Source: Uranotaenia lowii (taxonomy: Eukaryota; Arthropoda; Insecta; Diptera; Culicidae). Taken from it: a DNA stretch of 64,000 nt. Shown in pieces: positions 24,534-35,923 of the stretch (its first letter is position 1; the number at the start of each line of letters is the position of its first letter). The position numbers were made by a program, and so were the translations under genes. The stretch covers positions 28,746,343 to 28,810,342 of the forward strand of contig NC_073693.1 of assembly GCF_029784155.1 (NCBI RefSeq), written 5' to 3'. The notes under the pieces were generated by a model. That model did not search any database. It saw only the letters and a program-made list of their open reading frames with translations, and was not told where the DNA came from.

Positions 24534-27214
24534 AAATATAAAAAATATAAATAAATACAAATATAAAAAATGTACAACACAATTTGTTTTTGTTTTTTTT
24601 TTGTTTGATTTGGCAAATAAAGTGAATAAATCCGAGCAAATTTGTTATTAAATATCCGTGCAAAACCGGGCAATCTGGGAAGTTCAATGATGCCCCGTTC
24701 GACGTTTCTCTTCTCGTGAACTTTTCACGAACCTTTCGTGAAAGTCTCCGGGAAATTTCTGTTCGAATCAATTCGTCTGCCCCTGACAGTTGGCATCGAT
24801 TGATGGTGGCAAAGATTTTTTCGGATCCTTGACTCGATTTTTCCTTCCGTCTACCCACATCACTCACATCTTTCGCTCGACCGACCACCCCACAGCTCGT
24901 AAATATTCATGGCCACGTTCGGGATGTCGGGAATCATGTTTTCCATAATCTGCATGTAAATATGTTTTCGAACCGAAATAGCCAGGTAGTACACGAGAAG
25001 ATTAATGAACTATTATTATGGTCGATCGTTTTCGGGAGCAAATTGACGTTGATGTCCTGTGACCCAGATAAGGTGGGAGCACGATTGTTTCCGAATCATT
25101 CCCCTGGGTCCAGCAGCATTGTGAGAAAGGTGGGCGGACTCAATTCTGAGACAAATTTTAGACCAAACGGGACGAATTGGAGAGCTTGAGAGTGGGAGCC
25201 GCTCTCGAGGGGAAAGGAATAGTGAATAATGGCAATCAATCGAACTGTATGATGATTATGATTATTGCTGATGAATTGTTTGTTTTTAGCCATGTCAAGC
25301 TGGTGCTTCAAATAGATTTATGCACTCGTGGGATGATTGCAGCCATTAATTGATAATTGTTCTTCGAATTGATAATTTTATCGTTTCTCGACAGTTCGAT
25401 GATTGTTGTTTGAAGAAGTCATTCGAGGATGCTGAAGAATCTCAAGGGGGTATTTAGAAAAGTTGGTACTAGACATAAAACTCGTCAGTGAGATGGTTTC
25501 TAATTGCTTGTAACGGGCCGTAGTAGGCAAAGTGGTAATATCCGTAGTATTTCCGAATCATAATAAGAACATGTATCATGTCAGTCTTACTGAGAATGGA
25601 TCATTGTGTACTGAAGTGTAAGTTTTCGGTAAAATGAAATTCCACCCATAAGGACTACAGAATAACTTATCGTTATTCTGACAGTCATCATGAGTTACCA
25701 ATGGAGACTTTTCTTTGGGAAGTTGGAAAATGGAGTTTTCTTGGGACCAAAAACAAGAAAACGGGTCTCTTAGCCATCTGGTACTTGAGTTTGGAAGACG
25801 TTCTTTGAAGTTAGCTGCGATTTTAACAAATTCGTAAGGCGGTTTTTATACTGTCTTCAAGTATTTTCACCCGTTTAATCGGTCCCAATTATACGCGCCG
25901 CGCAAAAAGTGTTTCGAGTCTGCGACTATCTCGGGAGTTAACGGCTCATCGTTCCGGCAGCCAACCCCAGTCCGGGAAGTTCTCTGGCGGTAGCTTGTGT
26001 GCAAGTGTAAGGACGATTTTACCGGTAAGTTGCATTTTAGTTACCTTTGTGAAGTTCTTTTTAAGCATTGTGTTTGGTCTTTTTATGCTGCGGAGTACTA
26101 CGGATATTGTGCGGCGACTAAGTTCGTGTACCTACACAAACTTCCCTCATTTCGCCAACCCCATTTTGTTAAGTCTTCTTTGGAAGCCCACCCCTGGGAC
26201 GAAAGTCCAGGTTTTAAGCGACTTCAGCACATCAACTTTTTTTAAATGTTGGCGCTTAAGTGCTGTTAAGTTGAACTACGCAATTTTGCTAAGAAATATT
26301 TACTTTCCCTTAGCACAAAGTGGGATTCGGTCCTGATTAAAATCAGTGACTGTGGGTTTTTGAGAGTTATATCGTCTTGTTTCAATTTCGGACTCCGAGG
26401 GAAATCGAGACGGTACATGCTTTTGAAATTAGTTTCTTAAAGTTATGTTTCAAAAATCTAAGTCAGATTGATTCGTTCTAAATATTTTCAAATTGAATTA
26501 CGTTGACATCATTTGTACTCGAATGATCAGCTTATGATGAAAGATGCAACTTTGTAGAATTCTCAATTTGTGTATTTTTATATGAGGTGAAGGCATAACA
26601 TGCATAAATATCTATGGTTTTCAGTCACCCCCGATTGACTCTTTCGGATGCTTTTCAGCCTCAATGAAACATAATCATATCGAAAAATCATCGAAGGTAG
26701 AGGTGAGTCTTTTCCATTGGGACGCGGAGACTCGTTGGCTCCCCGGGAAAATTTATATGCAGAAACAATAAAAATTTCATAATGAACTTGACTGATGGAT
26801 CGCAGAGCGCCACATAGGAATGCCAGCAACATACCTATGCTGGGACAGGTGCACCTATGCTGAAAGCTCCCGCCATCCTCGGCTGGCAAACAGAATTAAC
26901 GAAGCACGAAAAACGTGTCCCGCTCTACGAGTCCAAGTCCGCCGGGGGATTCAGTCGGATTTGGTTGTTTTTCCCGGTGCCTCTGCGATGAAAAGTCTAG
27001 CTTTGACATTGGTTCGTTGGGAGCATTGTGGGAAAATTTATAATTTTATGTTTAAAGCTAAAATAATTCTTCTCCAACAGATATGAACATAAAAGTCTTC
27101 AGGAAACAAACTCTTTAAGCAAGTATTTTTTTGACGGTCGCCATATTATTGATTTAAGATCGTTATGTGAATAAACTTTTCCAGACACTCTGGACTGTTA
27201 TTTTTCTAAGGGTC
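24534..27214. other. Single-copy-looking DNA, no gene recognised
   Basis: After an A/T-rich start, composition is mixed. The stretch 25,880-26,026 (GC-richer, ending in ACCG followed by GTAAGT) could be a non-coding exon or transposon leader, because a consensus-like donor sits at 26,024/26,025. No acceptor or open frame supports it. Open frames near 24.5-24.9, 26.0-26.3 and 26.6-26.9 kb have no recognisable domain. Confidence 0.45.
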
Positions 27215-27739
27215 AACCAATTTACTTTAGAATGAATAAAAATAGTTGCAAACGGTCGCAAATTGAATTTTCTTTCGACAAATTTGGAACAAATGGATAA
27301 CAACTTGGTGGCAATCACGATGTTTCCTTCGAATCAACAAACCATATCCAGTTAAATATGTTGACCGGAAATGCGCCTCCGAACAGCGAGTTTTGACCAG
27401 ACTGCGCATTGGACATACCAGACTTACTCATTCATACCTGTTTGAACGAAAAGACCCGCCAACATGCTCTTATTGTGGTGTCTCTTTAAATGTTCAACAT
27501 ATTCTCGTCGACTGTAGGGGTTACCAGGATATTCGGAAAAAATTCAACATAACTGGAACTATTTATGAAGTTTTGATCAACGATACGGAGAAAGAAAATA
27601 ATGTGATAAAATTTGTAAGAGAGGCAAAATTGTTTGAACTTATTTAGTTTGTAAGTACATATTTGTAAACTAATTTTAAAAGACACGAATATCCCAGGAG
27701 TGGTAAAGTGTCTCTAATAAACTAAATAATAATAATAAT
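27215..27739 (+). mobile_element. 5'-truncated non-LTR retrotransposon, I-like, (AAT)n tail
   Basis: The fragment carries the C-terminal end of a reverse-transcriptase polyprotein (27,267-27,644), an untranslated tail of about 90 bp and a terminal (AAT)n run at 27,725-27,739. A 3' end made of TAA/AAT repeats rather than poly(A) is known for I-type elements. Upstream of 27,264 all frames are closed, so nearly the whole element is missing, as is usual for target-primed insertions. I could not define the 5' junction or a target duplication. Confidence 0.7.
27267..27647 (+). pseudogene. LINE polyprotein C-terminus (post-RNase H, CCHC motif)
   Basis: The frame opens after a TGA at 27,264-27,266 and ends with TAG at 27,645-27,647, about 126 codons. 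It contains the conserved LTRLRIGHTRLTHSYL segment. This is followed by a Cys-Cys-His-Cys motif of the form C-x2-C-x7-H-x4-C (CSYCGVSLNVQHILVDC), which lies at the extreme C-terminus of ORF2 proteins of I/Jockey/R1-type LINEs after the RNase H region. Upstream tryptophans (W.KWITTWW) fit the same linker. There is no start codon of its own and no catalytic domain, so this is a dead fragment. The family assignment rests on motif recognition, not on a search. Confidence 0.8.
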
Positions 27740-28911
27740 GAATTTTCTTTGAATTGAATATGACTTGATCATTATAAAATTGAAGGTGTTTGTGTTACTA
27801 GCGGCACGTTATCCAAACATATGGAAAAATTGTGCCTAGACCCTTTTCTGATCACTTTCAATGCGACTGAAAAAAGATACAAACTTTCAAACTTCCAAGC
27901 TTCCAACAGTGTCATATTAATACTCAAGAGCGGATTAGGGTTAATAGAAGACTTTTCATCAGAAGAATATTTTGGCATTGAGTATTTAGCCAACTGTTCG
28001 CTGGAAAAGCTGCTAAGCCGTTAGTTATAAGCACTGCAGCAATGCTGGTTTCTCTGCGGAATGTCAACCGAGAGGAGGAAAATTTAATGGGCTGGGGGAC
28101 TCCCTGCAGTTTTACGAGGTGATGCATCGGAACGATCGATGAATGACGCCATTATTGAAGCGAAAGGTCGACATTTCCATTCCGAGTGTTGCACATTCAT
28201 ATGTACCTACACCCAACATTGGCCATCCATCCCCCGGAACGGAACGACTTTTCCCACCACTGCCATCCACTTCTTAAATTGTCATTGAACTGGGTACATG
28301 GTGAACATTTCAGGAATACCAACCCAAAACCCCATGGTTAGGTGCAAATATGCGAATGAAGTTTATAGCAGCAGAACAACCAAAAGCAGCCAACGGCATT
28401 CAACCGTGGCGTAGCGTAGCTTTCATTCGGTAAAGTGAGTGCTCGGAATTTCGGTTCGGTTCCATGGTTAAGGTCGAATTCTTCCACACTCCAAACTCAC
28501 CCCAGGAACGCGCGGCGGAAAAACCAAAAGCACCGAAAGCAACAACACAACATAACATTGGCATACGAGCATGGCCACGAGCCACCGGCAATGTTTGTGA
28601 CATTTTCGACAAGTGTTTGATATGTATTGGTGCGAAGCCATGCGTGAAATTGCAATGAACACATGCATTTATTATTTATTCATTGTTGAGACGGGGATGT
28701 GAGGGAGGGAGTATGAGAAAAGTGGGAAGCTCACTCTTCGTTTATTTTTTCCCATCAAAGTTAATGGGCTGAAATAATTTGATCAAGCTTTCAAAACCAT
28801 CTCACTTTGATAATTGAATTTTTAAGAAATGGAGATGCACTTAATCAAACGATGATAAGTTTATTTACAAAATAAGATCGACAAACACAAATGACTATAA
28901 TAGAGTTTATT
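27740..28911. other. Single-copy-looking DNA between LINE and array D
   Basis: No gene was recognised. A GC-richer patch at about 28.0-28.66 kb carries overlapping short open frames on both strands without recognisable domains. No transposon ends were found. Confidence 0.5.
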
Positions 28912-31900
28912 GTCAAAATTGTCAAAATTGTCAAAATTGTCAAAATTGTCAAAATTGTCAAAATTGTCAAAATTGTCAAAATTGTCAAAATTGTCAAAAT
29001 TGTCAAAATTGTCAAAATTGTCAAAATTGTCAAAATTGTCAAAATTGTCAAAATTGTCGAAATTGTCAAGATTGTCAAAATTGTCAAAATTGTCAAAATT
29101 GTCAAAATTGTCAAAATTGTCAAAATTGTCAAAATTGTCAAAATTGTCAAAATTGTTAAAATTGTCAAAATTGTCAAACTTGTCAAAATTGTCAAAATTA
29201 TCAAAATTGTCGAAATTGTCAAAATTGTCAAAATTGTCAAAATTGTCAAAATTGTCAAAATTGTCAAAATTGTCAAAATTGTCAAAATTGTCAAAATTGT
29301 CAAAATTGTCAAAATTGTCAAAATTGTCAAAATTGTCAAAATTGTCAAAATTGTCAAAATTGTCAAAATTGTCAAAATTGTCAAAATTGTCAAAATTGTC
29401 AAAATTGTCAAAATTGTCAAAATTGTCAAAATTGTCAAAATTGTCAAAATTGTCAAAATTGTCAAAATTGTCAAAATTGTCAAAATTGTCAAAATTGTCA
29501 AAATTGTCAAAATTGTAAAAATTGTAAAAATTGTCAAAATTGTCAAAATTGTCAAAATTGGCAAAATTGTCAAAATTGTCAAAGTTGTCAAAATTGTCAG
29601 AAATGTCAAAATTGTCAAAATTGTCAAAATTGTCAAAATTGTCAAAATTGTCAAAATTGTCAAAATTGTCAAAATTGTCAAAATTGTCAAAATTTTCAAA
29701 ATTTTCCAAATTGTCAAAATTGTCAAAATTGTCAAAATTGTCAAAATTGTCAAAATTGTCAAAATTGTCAAAATTGTCAAAATTGTCAAAATTGTCAAAA
29801 TTGTCAAAATTGTCAAAATTGTCAAAATTGTCAAAATTGTCAAAATTGTCAAAATTTGCAAAATTGTCAAACTTGTCAAAATTGTCAAAATTGTCAAAAT
29901 TGTCAAAATTATCAAAATTGTCGAAATTGTCAAAATTGTCAAAATTGTCAAAATTGTCAAAATTGTCAAAATTGTCAAAATTGTCAAAATTGTCAAAATT
30001 GTCAAAATTGTCAAAATTGTCAAAATTGTCAAAATTGTCAAAATTGTCAAAATTGTCAAAATTGTCAAAATTGTCAAAATTGTCAAAATTGTCAAAATTG
30101 TCAAAATTGTCAAAATTGTCAAAATTGTCAAAATTGTCAAAATTGTCAAAATTGTCAAAATTGTCAAAATTGTAAAAATTGTCAAAATTGTCAAAATTGT
30201 CAAAATTGGCAAAATTGTCAAAATTGTCAAAGTTGTCAAAATTGTCAGAAATGTCAGAAATGTCAAAATTGTCAAAATTGTCAAAATTGTCAAAATTGTC
30301 AAAATTGTCAAAATTGTCAAAATTGTCAAAATTGTCAAAATTGTCAAAATTTTCAAAATTTTCCAAATTGTCAAAATTGTCAAAATTGTCAAAATTGTCA
30401 AAATTGTCAAAATTGTCAAAATTGTCAAAATTGTCAAAATTGTCAAAATTGTCAAAATTGTCAAAATTGTCAAAATTGTCAAAATTGTCAAAATTGTCCA
30501 AATTGTCAAAATTGTCAAAATTGTAAAAATTGTCAAAATTGTCAAAATTGTCAAAATTGTAAAAATTGTCAAAATTGTCAAAATTGTCAAAATTGTCAAA
30601 ATTGTCAAAATTGTCAAAATTGTCAAAATTGTCAAAATTGTCAAAATTGTCAAAATTGTCAAACTTGTCAAAATTGTCAAAATTATCAAAATTGTCGAAA
30701 TTGTCAAAATTGTCAAAATTGTCAAAATTGTCAAAATTGTCAAAATTGTCAAAATTGTCAAAATTGTCAAAATTGTCAAAATTGTCAAAATTGTCAAAAT
30801 TGTCAAAATTGTCAAAATTGTCAAAATTGTCAAAATTGTCAAAATTGTCAAAATTGTCAAAATTGTCAAAATTGTCAAAATTGTCAAAATTGTCCAAATT
30901 GTCAAAATTGTCCAAATTGTCAAAATTGTCAAAATTGTAAAAATTGTCAAAATTGTCAAAATTGTAAAAATTGTCAAAATTGTCAAAATTGTCAAAATTG
31001 TCAAAATTGTCAAAATTGTCAAAATTGTCAAAATTGTCAAAATTGTCAAAATTGTCAAAATTGTCAAAATTGTCAAAATTGTCAAAATTGTCAAAATTGC
31101 CAAAATTGTCAAAATTGTCAAAATTGTCAAAATTGTCAAAATTGTCAAAATTGTCAAAATTGTCAAAATTGTCAAAATTGTCAAAATTGTCAAAATTGTC
31201 AAAATTGTCAAAATTGTCAAAATTGTCAAAATTGTCAAAATTGTCAAAATTGTCAAAATTGCCAAAATTTTCAAAATTGTCAAAATTGTCAAAATTGTCA
31301 AAATTGTCAAAATTGTCAAAATTGTCAAAATTGTCCAAATTGTCAAAATTGTCAAAATTGTCAAACTTGTCAAAATTGTCAAAATTGTCAAAATTATCAA
31401 AATTGTCGAAATTGTCAAAATTGTCAAAATTGTCAAAATTGTCAAAATTGTCAAAATTGTCAAAATTGTCAAAATTGTCAAAATTGTCAAAATTGTCAAA
31501 ATTGTCAAAATTGTCAAAATTGTCAAAATTGTCAAAATTGTCAAAATTGTCAAAATTGTCAAAATTGTCAAAATTGTCAAAATTGTCAAAATTGTCAAAA
31601 TTGTCAAAATTGTCAAAATTGTCAAAATTGTCAAAATTGTCAAAATTGTAAAAATTGTAAAAATTGTCAAAATTGTCAAAATTGTCAAAATTGGCAAAAT
31701 TGTCAAAATTGTCAAAGTTGTCAAAATTGTCAGAAATGTCAAAATTGTCAAAATTGTCAAAATTGTCAAAATTGTCAAAATTGTCAAAATTGTCAAAATT
31801 GTCAAAATTGTCAAAATTGTCAAAATTGTCAAAATTGTCAAAATTGTCAAAATTGTCAAAATTTTCAAAATTTTCCAAATTGTCAAAATTGTCAAAATTG

Positions 31901-32903
31901 TCAAAATTGTCAAAATTGTCAAAATTGTCAAAATTGTCAAAATTGTCAAAATTGTCAAAATTGTCAAAATTGTCCAAATTGTCAAAATTGTCAAAATTGT
32001 AAAAATTGTCAAAATTGTAAAAATTGTCAAAATTGTCAAAATTGTCAAAATTGTAAAAACTGTCAAAATTGTCAAAATTGTCAAAATTGTCAAAATTGTC
32101 AAAATTGTCAAAATTGTCAAAATTGCCAAAATTGTCAAAATTGTCAAAATTGTCAAAATTGTCAAAATTGTCAAAATTGTCAAAATTGTCAAAATTGTCA
32201 AAATTGTCAAAATTGTCAAAATTGTCAAAATTGTCAAAATTGTCAAAATTGTCAAAATTGTCAAAATTGTCAAAATTGTCAAAATTGTCAAAATTGTCAA
32301 AATTGTCAAAATTGTCAAAATTGTCAAAATTGTCAAAATTGTCAAAATTGTCAAAATTGTCAAAATTGTCAAAATTGTCAAAATTGTCAAAATTGTCAAA
32401 ATTGTCAAAATTGTCAAAATTGTCAAAATTGTCAAAATTGTCAAAATTGTCAAAATTGTCAAAATTGTCAAAATTGTCAAAATTGTCAAAATTGTCAAAA
32501 TTGTCAAAATTGTCAAAATTGTCAAAATTGTCAAAATTGTCAAAATTGTCAAAATTGTCAAAATTGTCAAAATTGTCAAAATTGTCAAAATTGTCAAAAT
32601 TGTCAAAATTGTCAAAATTGTCAAAATTGTCAAAATTGTCAAAATTGTCAAAATTGTCAAAATTGTCAAAATTGTCAAAATTGTCAAAATTGTCAAAATT
32701 GTCAAAATTGTCAAAATTGTCAAAATTGTCAAAATTGTCAAAATTGTCAAAATTGTCAAAATTGTCAAAATTGTCAAAATTGTCAAAATTGTCAAAATTG
32801 TCAAAATTGTCAAAATTGTCAAAATTGTCAAAATTGTCAAAATTGTCAAAATTGTCAAAATTGTCAAAATTGTCAAGATTGTCAAAATTGTCAAAATTGT
32901 CAA
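28912..32903 (-). repeat. Satellite array D, inverted GACAATTTT with ~0.7-kb higher-order repeat
   Basis: About 443 units read AAAATTGTC on plus. Up to about 32,060 the array is ordered by diagnostic variants. Marker 1 (ACTTGTC, then ATTATC, then GTCGAA) occurs with its C at 29,179, 29,872, 30,664 and 31,366, with spacings of 693, 792 and 702 bp (77, 88 and 78 units). Marker 2 (TTGGC, AAAGTTGTC, CAGAAATG) has its G at 29,584, 30,232 and 31,717. Marker 3 (ATTTTCAAAATTTTCC) lies at about 29,690, 30,349 and 31,861. The third copy lacks markers 2 and 3. From about 32,120 to 32,870 the units are essentially identical, so the most recent expansion is at the right end. Confidence 0.98.
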
Positions 32904-33571
32904 TTTTTTTCAAATAAACGTTTTCCATCGATAATCATGAAAGCGGAATGGCTGCAACTAATATGAACTTCTAAGTAAAAAAAATCACAGAGGGTAAGGA
33001 GTGAAGTCTTCTTATGCTTTCTTTTTGAACATTTTTTGACATTATTTTTATAAAGCGTACAGTTTTGTAGTTCCATATTTTCAATTCTCCTTTTTACAAG
33101 GTGATCTCAAACTTTTAGCTAACAGTGTATAAAGTTTATTAGCTTTTGAGATTGGAGAAAATTATTATTTCAGAAACACGAGAATATTCAAGAGAAATAT
33201 ATGCACAAATTTTTTTCTTGAAATAATAACACAGTTTTCAATCGTTACCGAGCAGAAAAATCCCCCTGTACAAAATCAACTTTGTTTGAAATAAATTTGC
33301 AAAACAATAAGATTGAAAATGACGTATTAATACATGTTCAATTGTGTTATTTGGTAAAATGACTGAGTGAGTAATTGATGAACCCGTTAGAAAAAATACA
33401 CATGAAAATATCAAGAATAAAAGTTTTCAGTAAACTGTCGTTTGAAGATTCATTTCATTTCAATTTCTTACTCAAAATATTCATAAGGATTTATTGGCAT
33501 ATTTTGGTAAGTGGAAAAACAGCCATTTCATATTTATGTATCTGGATATTTCAAACATTAATTATAAATTA
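32904..33571. other. AT-rich spacer, nothing recognised
   Basis: Between array D and the first Helitron I see only AT-rich sequence, with no repeats and no open frame of interest. Confidence 0.6.
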
Positions 33572-35040
33572 CTAGCTGACCCAGTGTGGCTTGCTACCCC
33601 TTCCATGCAAATATTGAGTACGTTTTAATTATTTTTATTAAAATAAACTTCCTTTTTTCAATTGCATTTCAACATTTTTCAAAAGTAAACTATTTTTCAT
33701 GACATCTGAGTTTCTAGATTGTCTTAGGACTCAGCGTAACTTGAAGGTTTTGAGCAGGGTTGGCATTATTCATCGTCATTAGTCAAATGACTGTGACTGT
33801 TGAGCCTCTTGGTCCGTCAAACTCAATTGACTGTTCCTTTACGACCAGTCACTTCGTTTGCCAGTCATTCAACCCCCAGTCGTTTGAAGCTAAAAAAATT
33901 TCATAGTCAGCATTCACCAATCGCATTCGAACGAGTCGTCGACCGAACTGAAGAGGACGAAAAAGAAACGCATTTATTATTACTGTTGCTCCTGCCAGCA
34001 AGCTCGTTTTCAGTTTTTTATTGCTATTGTTGCTCTCTGCCAGCAAGTCGTTAAATTAGTTGTACCTGCCGTCAGCAGCCGATCGAAATGTGAAGAGATT
34101 TGCCAGTCACTCTCAGGAGAAATTTGACCATGTGTAGGAGCTTCGCCAGTCGATGATGGAGAAATGTTGATTGTTGTCGTGCTTTATCCGTCATGCGAGT
34201 AGTGAGGCTCCGTCAATTGAGAACAGTGCCAGTCGTTTGATGAAACAAAACTAGTCGGGTCAAGCGTGACGGGCGAAATTTTCCAACACTGGTTTTGAGG
34301 TCGAAGGAGCCTACCCTAAGAAAAAAAATGCAGGGATACTCAGTACAATAAATAAACCCTTTAAATCAAAATAAAATCACTCATTTTTAAAGCGGGAGGA
34401 GTATTCAGATGACAGCAAATTTGTACATAACTAAAAATTTTCCAGACTTTATGAAAACACTATGACATTGGTTTAACTTACAATATGAATGTTATATTTA
34501 TTGAATATGAGAGTCTTCATTCATTAAAATGGGAAGCATCAATCGATACATTATATCATCTGATTTTGTAAAAATCTAATTTTGTAAATTTGTGAATTCA
34601 ATAAATCATCTCATTATGTCATAACGTCATACGTTCATAAAGTTTTAACGAACATTTATCGAGGATTATTAAAATTTTGTCAATATTTTTTATTTTGTAT
34701 GGGAGCGCCCCAGCTTTTTGGATTCGCAAGGGTTTGAAATAATAATAGAAACAATTCCCGGTCTTGAAAACGGCTAATCACCAAATTTCACTTTGATCGG
34801 CTCAGTAGTATTCAAAAATTGTTCGAATTGGGTCATGTATTTATTATTTTTACAAAAATCCTTCGAGGATTGTTGAAATTTTATCAAATGATTGTTAATT
34901 TTGTATGGAGGCTCGTTCCTTTTTGGATTTGGAGGGGTTTGAAAGTATTATAGAAACCATTCCCAATCTTCAAAACGGCTACATATCATACATACATTCA
35001 GTAGTTTTCGAGCCAATAGGGAACAGACATTTATATATAG
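33572..35040 (-). mobile_element. Non-autonomous Helitron copy 1, interrupted by a hAT MITE
   Basis: On the minus strand the 3' end reads GGGTCAGCTAG followed by T, the Helitron CTAG-T signature. It is preceded by a decayed GC stem-loop (GTAGCAAGCCACAC region). The 5' end on minus is TATATATAAATGTCTGTTCCC-like at about 35,040. The first bases there are obscured by the insertion that starts at about 35,036. Two divergent copies of an internal module (TTTTGTATGGGAGC / TTTTGTATGGAGGC ... AAACGGCTA) occur at about 34,690-34,850 and 34,900-35,020. A 537-bp hAT MITE sits at 33,755-34,291. There is no Rep/helicase coding. Confidence 0.7.
33755..34291. mobile_element. hAT MITE, 8-bp TSD GTTTTGAG, nested in Helitron 1
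   Basis: Perfect 8-bp duplications GTTTTGAG flank the element (33,747-33,754 and 34,292-34,299). The terminal inverted repeats are CAGGGTTGGCATTATTCATC and CAGTGTTGGAAAATTTCGCC, which share CAG.GTTGG.A and a following CGTCA. Sub-terminal regions hold many CAGTC / GACTG words in both orientations, typical of transposase-binding arrays. It is non-coding. Being nested, it is younger than the Helitron. Confidence 0.85.
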
Positions 35041-35923
35041 GGGAAAGTCGACTAAGACGGACACTTTCAATGTTTCGAAAGTTACAATGTATTGCACAAA
35101 TCTAATGATGGGAATATGTTCGCCAAAATGTATCAACACCTTCGAGACTCCTTGTTTATTTATAGCAAGCAAGTCTCATAATAGTAAATAATTCAAACAA
35201 AAACTATGATTTTCCATTGTTTGATGTAATTTTCTCTCCTCAGAAAATGGTTCATAACTCGCAAAATTTACGAAAATTTCTACCGTTTCAGAGGTGGAGT
35301 GTTTGTTAGGCTTCTTTTTAACCATCTGGAGGACAATCAGCGAATTTCGGTCAAAGGGCTTGAGCAACAAACGTTTTGAAAAAAAAAGTTGCTAATGTGG
35401 GTAAGACAGACACATAAGTTTCTCCTGGTATTTCAAATTTTTTATCGGTTTGGATGAAATGGAATATGGAAGCCTCCAAAAGACCTTAGCAAGAGCAATT
35501 GTCGGTCGAAAAACACTCACCTTCTCAAACAGGTCGTAAAAACTGTAAAAACAAGAGGATACAGAAAATACAGAATTCCGAAACTACACTGTTTCGCTTC
35601 TGGACTCTGGTTCCATTTTGGTTTCAAAACTTTTTCAAATGCTTAACATTCAAAAATATTTTCTTTTAAAGCCATTATGGGGCAAAATATACCTTTTCTG
35701 AGCAGTGTCCGTTTTACCCGAACATTTTTGAAAAGTGTAATTTGCATCCACGTTTAGATCGCTATTTAAACAGTATTGATAAAGGAAATTTACTAATTCC
35801 AGTGGTTAATGCGACAGCAAACAACCTTCACATCTGCACGAAAACTGCGATGAAAAGAGCAATATTTGATTTTTTATTGCGATTTTACCTTGGGGTGTCC
35901 GTCTTATCCGTTTTTTCCCTATT
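35036..35923. mobile_element. Inverted-repeat element at the Helitron 1/2 junction
   Basis: Left end AGGGGAAAGTCGACTAAGACGGACAC and right end (reverse complement) AGGGAAAAAACGGATAAGACGGACAC share AAGACGGACAC; each end is longer than 20 bases and is named here in pieces only. Internal words GGGTAAGACAGACAC (about 35,399) and GTGTCCGTTTTACCC (about 35,706) repeat the terminal motif. The target duplication is unclear, possibly TA inside the Helitron TATATA end, which would fit a Tc1/mariner- or pogo-type MITE. No transposase frame was seen. Confidence 0.5.

Noticed and set aside
4861..32903. CRISPR array
   Set aside because: Units are contiguous 9-mers without spacers, and the window is eukaryotic in character.
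28845..32966. Overlapping frames of over 1,000 codons in array D
   Set aside because: Same cause: 9-bp periodicity. Frames start in flanking sequence by chance and carry no domain.
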